Assembly (NCBI RefSeq): GCF_015477835.1 | Contig: NZ_JADLQN010000002.1 | Location: forward strand, 496,001-560,000 | Source of the DNA: Nocardia higoensis | GTDB taxonomy: Bacteria; Actinomycetota; Actinomycetes; Mycobacteriales; Mycobacteriaceae | Direction: 5' to 3' | Length of the DNA stretch: 64,000 bases | Shown here: piece after piece, positions 61,701 through 64,000 of the stretch | Layout: each line of letters starts with the position of its first letter | Numbering within the stretch: position 1 is the stretch's first letter | The notes under the pieces: model-generated | Told to the model about the DNA's origin: nothing | What the model saw: the letters and a program-made list of their open reading frames with translations, nothing else | The model's database searches: none | Translations under genes and position numbers: made by a program

Positions 61701-64000
61701 GTAGTGGCCGGGCTCCGCTGTCCGGATTTCGTGGAGGGGGTCGATGAGGTCGAGGTTGTTGTCGATCTCGGTGTGTAGTTGGGGGTCGGTGAGGTCGGGT
61801 TGGTCGTCGGGGCGGGCGTGGCCGTGGAAGTCGCCGACCGCCGAGGCGGCGCCACGATGCTCGGACGGCACCCCTGTGCCGGCGGGCTCGTAGACGATCA
61901 CCATGCGGTGATCCGGGCGCGGGGCGGAGAATTCGGCCATCTTCGCTCGGTTCAGGACATTGCTGCCGCCCGCGTCGATGGTGTAGTCGTAATCGGAGTT
62001 TCCCGGCGGCGGGAATTCCGAACGCTCCTCCACCCGGAACGGCACGTCCGAGTCGGGGAACTGCCGCTGCAGCGCGGCGAAGAGCTGATCGCCGTCGATG
62101 TGGCCGCGGTCGTTGACATAGCCTGTCTCGCTCTCCGGCTTGGTGTCCCATTGCAGTTCGATGCGCGCGCCGGGGGCCAGGCTCCGCACCAACTGGGCGG
62201 CGAGCGCGTCGTACTGGCTCGCGGTGAAGTGCGCGCTGACGTTGTTGACGAAGATGCGTCCCACCGTGCCCGCGCCGCCGTGGACGAGGGCGCCGCCGTT
62301 GAAGAGCAGGTCGCCGAAGACCATCACCGTTCCCGGTGCGGTGAGCGGTCCCGGGTCGAGGATGCCGCGGTCGCGACGGCGCTGAGCGGCGACCGGGAAC
62401 TCGGAAGCGAGTTCGGTCTTGATGATCAATCCGCCCGCGGCGCGATCCGCCGCGGGCGTCATCTCCACGCCGAAGGCGCTGCGGCCGACACCCACGTCGA
62501 TGGTGTGCGCACCCGCCGCGGTCGCCGACGCCGCGGGCCGGGTCCGGTGCTCGATGCGATGGTCGTCCTCGCCGAACACGTTCTGCGGCAGCGGGAGCCG
62601 ATGCTGGGGCCTGGGCCGGGGCAGGATCTCGACCGCGGATCTGCCGTCGACCGGGTCGTGCACGACGACGGTGTACTCGACGTCCACCCCCAGGGCGGTC
62701 GCGCCGCGATTGGCGTTGTCGACCTCGCGCAGGAAGTCGTCGAACGACAGGCGCCGACCGTCGACGGTGACCGTTCCGGCATTCTGTTCCAGTTCGGCGG
62801 TGATGCGTCGCGGATGGCTCGCCAGGTCGGACGCCGCGTCGTACATACGCTGGAAACCGTTGTCGCCGAGCGCGTCCCGGAACGCCTGCGGCATGGCATC
62901 GCGAAAACCGTCGATCGCGGCGGCGACGGCGCGAGCGCGCTGGGCTTCCGTCGTCGTCGTGTCGTTCAGCGCGGCGTTGATCGGATCCAAGGCGGAGAGC
63001 AGGCTCTTGGTGGGGACCGTCGCGCGCGCGGCTTTCGCGTCCGCTCCGGTGAACAGCGGATCGAAGATGCGGCGGGCCAGTTCTTCGCGGATTCGGCCCT
63101 GCAGGCCCGCGTTCTCCATCCGCCGCAGGCTGTCGGCGTGCTCGCCGTCGAGGTGCTCTGCGAGTTGCGCGTCGTAGGAAGCGGTGTCCGCGGACAGGTC
63201 GGCGTCCGGACCGATGGAAGGCCGTGCGGCGAACGGATTGTCCTGCTCGAGGTCGAACCGCTGGGCGAGGTGGGGATCGTGGCCGTGCAAGAGCTCACGC
63301 ACCCGGCCCCCGGCCGTGTCGTCGAGACCGAGATGGGCGGACAGATCCGCGAGGTCGCGGCGCAGCAGCGGCAATTCGGCCGCGCGCGCGGGATCGAAAG
63401 TGGCGCGGTCGATCTGGGAGAGCAGCACGCGGAGTTCGGCGAATCGGCCCCCGAGATGGGTCGTCATCGTGGTCGGGGTCTCGGTGACCGGGTCGATGTC
63501 GATGTCCGGATCGAGTGAGAGCGCGATCTCCGAGAGCTCGTGCGCCAGCGCCCGTGGCACATCGGAGGTGCGGGCGCGCGGGGAGACACGCACCTCGTAG
63601 TCGTCGCCGTGCGAGGCGGGGCCGAACTGCGCGACCGCTCCGTTCGTCGTCGGGGCGATGGTCAGGTGGATGCGGCGGCCGTCGGCGAGGACGAAGTGGC
63701 CACCGTCCCGGTTCCAGGACACGGTCTCCGGGGTGATCAGCAGCAGGTTCTCGCTGATCGCGGTCAGCAGTTGGGCGATGTCCAGATCCGGCTGACCGGC
63801 CGGTCGCGCGTCGCCGTGGAACTCGCCGACCGGGCTCGCCGCTCCTCGCTGCCCGATGTCCCGGCCGTCCCAGGGCATCCGTGGCGAGGTCCGCGGTGCC
63901 CCTGTGGTCGCCGCGATCATCACGACCGGCGCGACCAGGGCGGCCTCCGGCATCGAGTCGGTAGCGGTCGAGGGGCCTGCCGGATCGACCGCGATGCCGG
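58779..64000 (-). CDS. Giant polymorphic toxin with EF/CyaA-like cyclase and YwqJ-like deaminase domains (5' end outside window)
   Basis: More than 1,739 residues; the frame is still open at base 64000, so the N terminus is missing. Residues are numbered from the ATG at 63953. Repeat A (~42-236) and repeat B (~706-900) are copies of one module, each with SPRART, an HExxE helix (His138, His800) and HLGGRFAELRVLL. Residues ~240-705 have no confident family; part looks Rossmann/methyltransferase-like. Residues ~906-1130 resemble the anthrax edema factor/CyaA/ExoY catalytic domain (Lys955, Lys962, Asp1054, Asp1056, His1089). Two ~120-residue repeats follow (~1165-1420). The C terminus is a YwqJ-like deaminase (HAE at 1586-1588, CANC at 1640-1643) and a Glu-rich tail. 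Export is probably by a type VII system, an inference only. Confidence 0.85.
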   Translation of the reverse strand, partial: GIAVDPAGPSTATDSMPEAALVAPVVMIAATTGAPRTSPRMPWDGRDIGQRGAASPVGEFHGDARPAGQPDLDIAQLLTAISENLLLITPETVSWNRDGGHFVLADGRRIHLTIAPTTNGAVAQFGPASHGDDYEVRVSPRARTSDVPRALAHELSEIALSLDPDIDIDPVTETPTTMTTHLGGRFAELRVLLSQIDRATFDPARAAELPLLRRDLADLSAHLGLDDTAGGRVRELLHGHDPHLAQRFDLEQDNPFAARPSIGPDADLSADTASYDAQLAEHLDGEHADSLRRMENAGLQGRIREELARRIFDPLFTGADAKAARATVPTKSLLSALDPINAALNDTTTTEAQRARAVAAAIDGFRDAMPQAFRDALGDNGFQRMYDAASDLASHPRRITAELEQNAGTVTVDGRRLSFDDFLREVDNANRGATALGVDVEYTVVVHDPVDGRSAVEILPRPRPQHRLPLPQNVFGEDDHRIEHRTRPAASATAAGAHTIDVGVGRSAFGVEMTPAADRAAGGLIIKTELASEFPVAAQRRRDRGILDPGPLTAPGTVMVFGDLLFNGGALVHGGAGTVGRIFVNNVSAHFTASQYDALAAQLVRSLAPGARIELQWDTKPESETGYVNDRGHIDGDQLFAALQRQFPDSDVPFRVEERSEFPPPGNSDYDYTIDAGGSNVLNRAKMAEFSAPRPDHRMVIVYEPAGTGVPSEHRGAASAVGDFHGHARPDDQPDLTDPQLHTEIDNNLDLIDPLHEIRTAEPGHYVLPDGTPIRVRVAPTADNAVATFERTDNGYDVLVSPRARTEDIPRAIAHEVAELMLAQQPSIDIDPLSERPTTMTAHLGGRFAELRVLLTQIERAAADPAFENRLPGLRHDLADLSDRLGLSGPERSAAADMLLTRFDSALAERLHTEIPSDPVTPDLIEQVHGIPKRNQEILWNYARRHNLVLFVRPTNPDAVRHLLRGAVPKPMAIKDKTVNDLDIALGAKDWSKGLVGRFPPGFLRMPDTTGMEQSEIDALRNRLATREQDYERYAQAMDLYAEKGRFRTTGDGVVEAFVDGRFRPITGDHDLFDIRRPSGDPLTPEELARHEKALIDLGAGVQHGPHAYWDPPDTYQRVRNFESIIASHQPDLDPQTKNEPLIVFAPDADRPGMSFADRTPAAIDRVMTPWHVRSALDSVRGDTAALRDRVDELAHRPDFDHRDYQTWIGPGARVPIAIDIDGDLVPFMAIARGPDADPALVRTGTPAHELATIRRNAQPDSTPAQIVQAVTDARTAPRNLPQARDTAHALEMARDLLSREDGGFDHDPAARAALIEELTRDTDTFDPAALRAWSGDGARVAIVVDAGHRPVVRMAIVGPDGDIGFHDIGTPAHLLSILQESENTDVPLNREHLGAIAANRYPRAYLPAARDPEHAIELARYILGLNEPHDHMAVPIDPGPKVIADLSNHPDGVTRDADGLITHIGNRPIQEVVDAIAHDRADKFSAARATPAGESGAQATARVKRWQDKGIHVNHKSHGKVSAVVADLRTGVVFEGFNGRNTDTLTMDDTHPTIEHNVDAMRRLGQLMPDGGYPRLDRRGNPEGGSVTRPYPHFDSPYGHAEVKAANEALWARAALGYDDSPAAMAELYSQTYSLVPEKDADGNPLPLTPKPYCANCHGAMGSATNHSGRYPRYPHEDDEITGAYTPSPAHTGQDPQPVGSDADAPARTTRHPVGDPALQRHPVEDPEPEEEEEEERR

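Overview
The window is a high-GC actinobacterial chromosome segment, most likely Nocardia or a close mycolic-acid relative. The evidence is the GC-rich codon use, frequent GTG/TTG starts, an antigen-85-type mycolyltransferase, a DtxR/IdeR-type iron box, and the actinobacterial order of ribosomal protein genes (S10, spc, secY-adk-map). The genus is an inference; no rRNA is present.

Region by region. 1-10.9 kb: the 3' part of a very large NRPS gene (A-T-C-A-T-E-C-A-T-TE), then a mycolyltransferase. 11.2-12.2 kb: a lower-GC patch with a small hypothetical gene coupled to an ORF broken by one amber codon. 12.2-23.6 kb: lipid and redox genes (an SDR, an enoyl-CoA hydratase-like protein, a tandem TetR regulator, an aldehyde dehydrogenase homologue lacking the catalytic Cys), a DrrABC-like ABC exporter, an orphan lycopene cyclase-like flavoprotein, and DUF4442 and DUF2804 proteins. 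23.6-29.4 kb: the S10 operon (rpsJ to rpsQ). 29.4-39.8 kb: accessory island 1, with a VapC remnant, an intact VapBC, a CPBP protease, secreted proteins, a pseudouridine synthase, a hydrolase, a SagB-like oxidoreductase with an IdeR-boxed siderophore-binding lipoprotein, and a BacA-type ABC transporter. 39.8-41.5 kb: spc part 1 (rplN, rplX, rplE, rpsN). 41.5-52.6 kb: accessory island 2, with an intact and a frameshifted Uma2 gene, a truncated DHFR-like gene, secreted proteins and lipoproteins, an ArsB/NhaD-type permease, a VWA membrane protein, and a hydrolase-TetR operon. 52.6-58.4 kb: spc part 2 (rpsH to rplO), then secY-adk-map. 58.4-64.0 kb, minus strand: the C-terminal part of a giant polymorphic toxin and an overlapping YwqK-like immunity gene.

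How the parts fit. The ribosomal supercluster is cut into three pieces. Each piece has its own promoter with the same initially transcribed motif (a -10 element, 5 nt, then GGTTGCC), and each ends in a strong hairpin terminator, so each can be transcribed independently of the islands.

The most unusual content is the giant toxin. It carries two copies of a ~195-residue module, a domain with the catalytic pattern of edema factor/CyaA nucleotidyl cyclases, two ~120-residue repeats and a C-terminal YwqJ-like deaminase. A likely immunity gene overlaps its stop codon by 4 bp. A second notable unit is the iron-box, siderophore-receptor, SagB-like operon, which could be linked to oxazole-containing siderophores of the nocobactin type.
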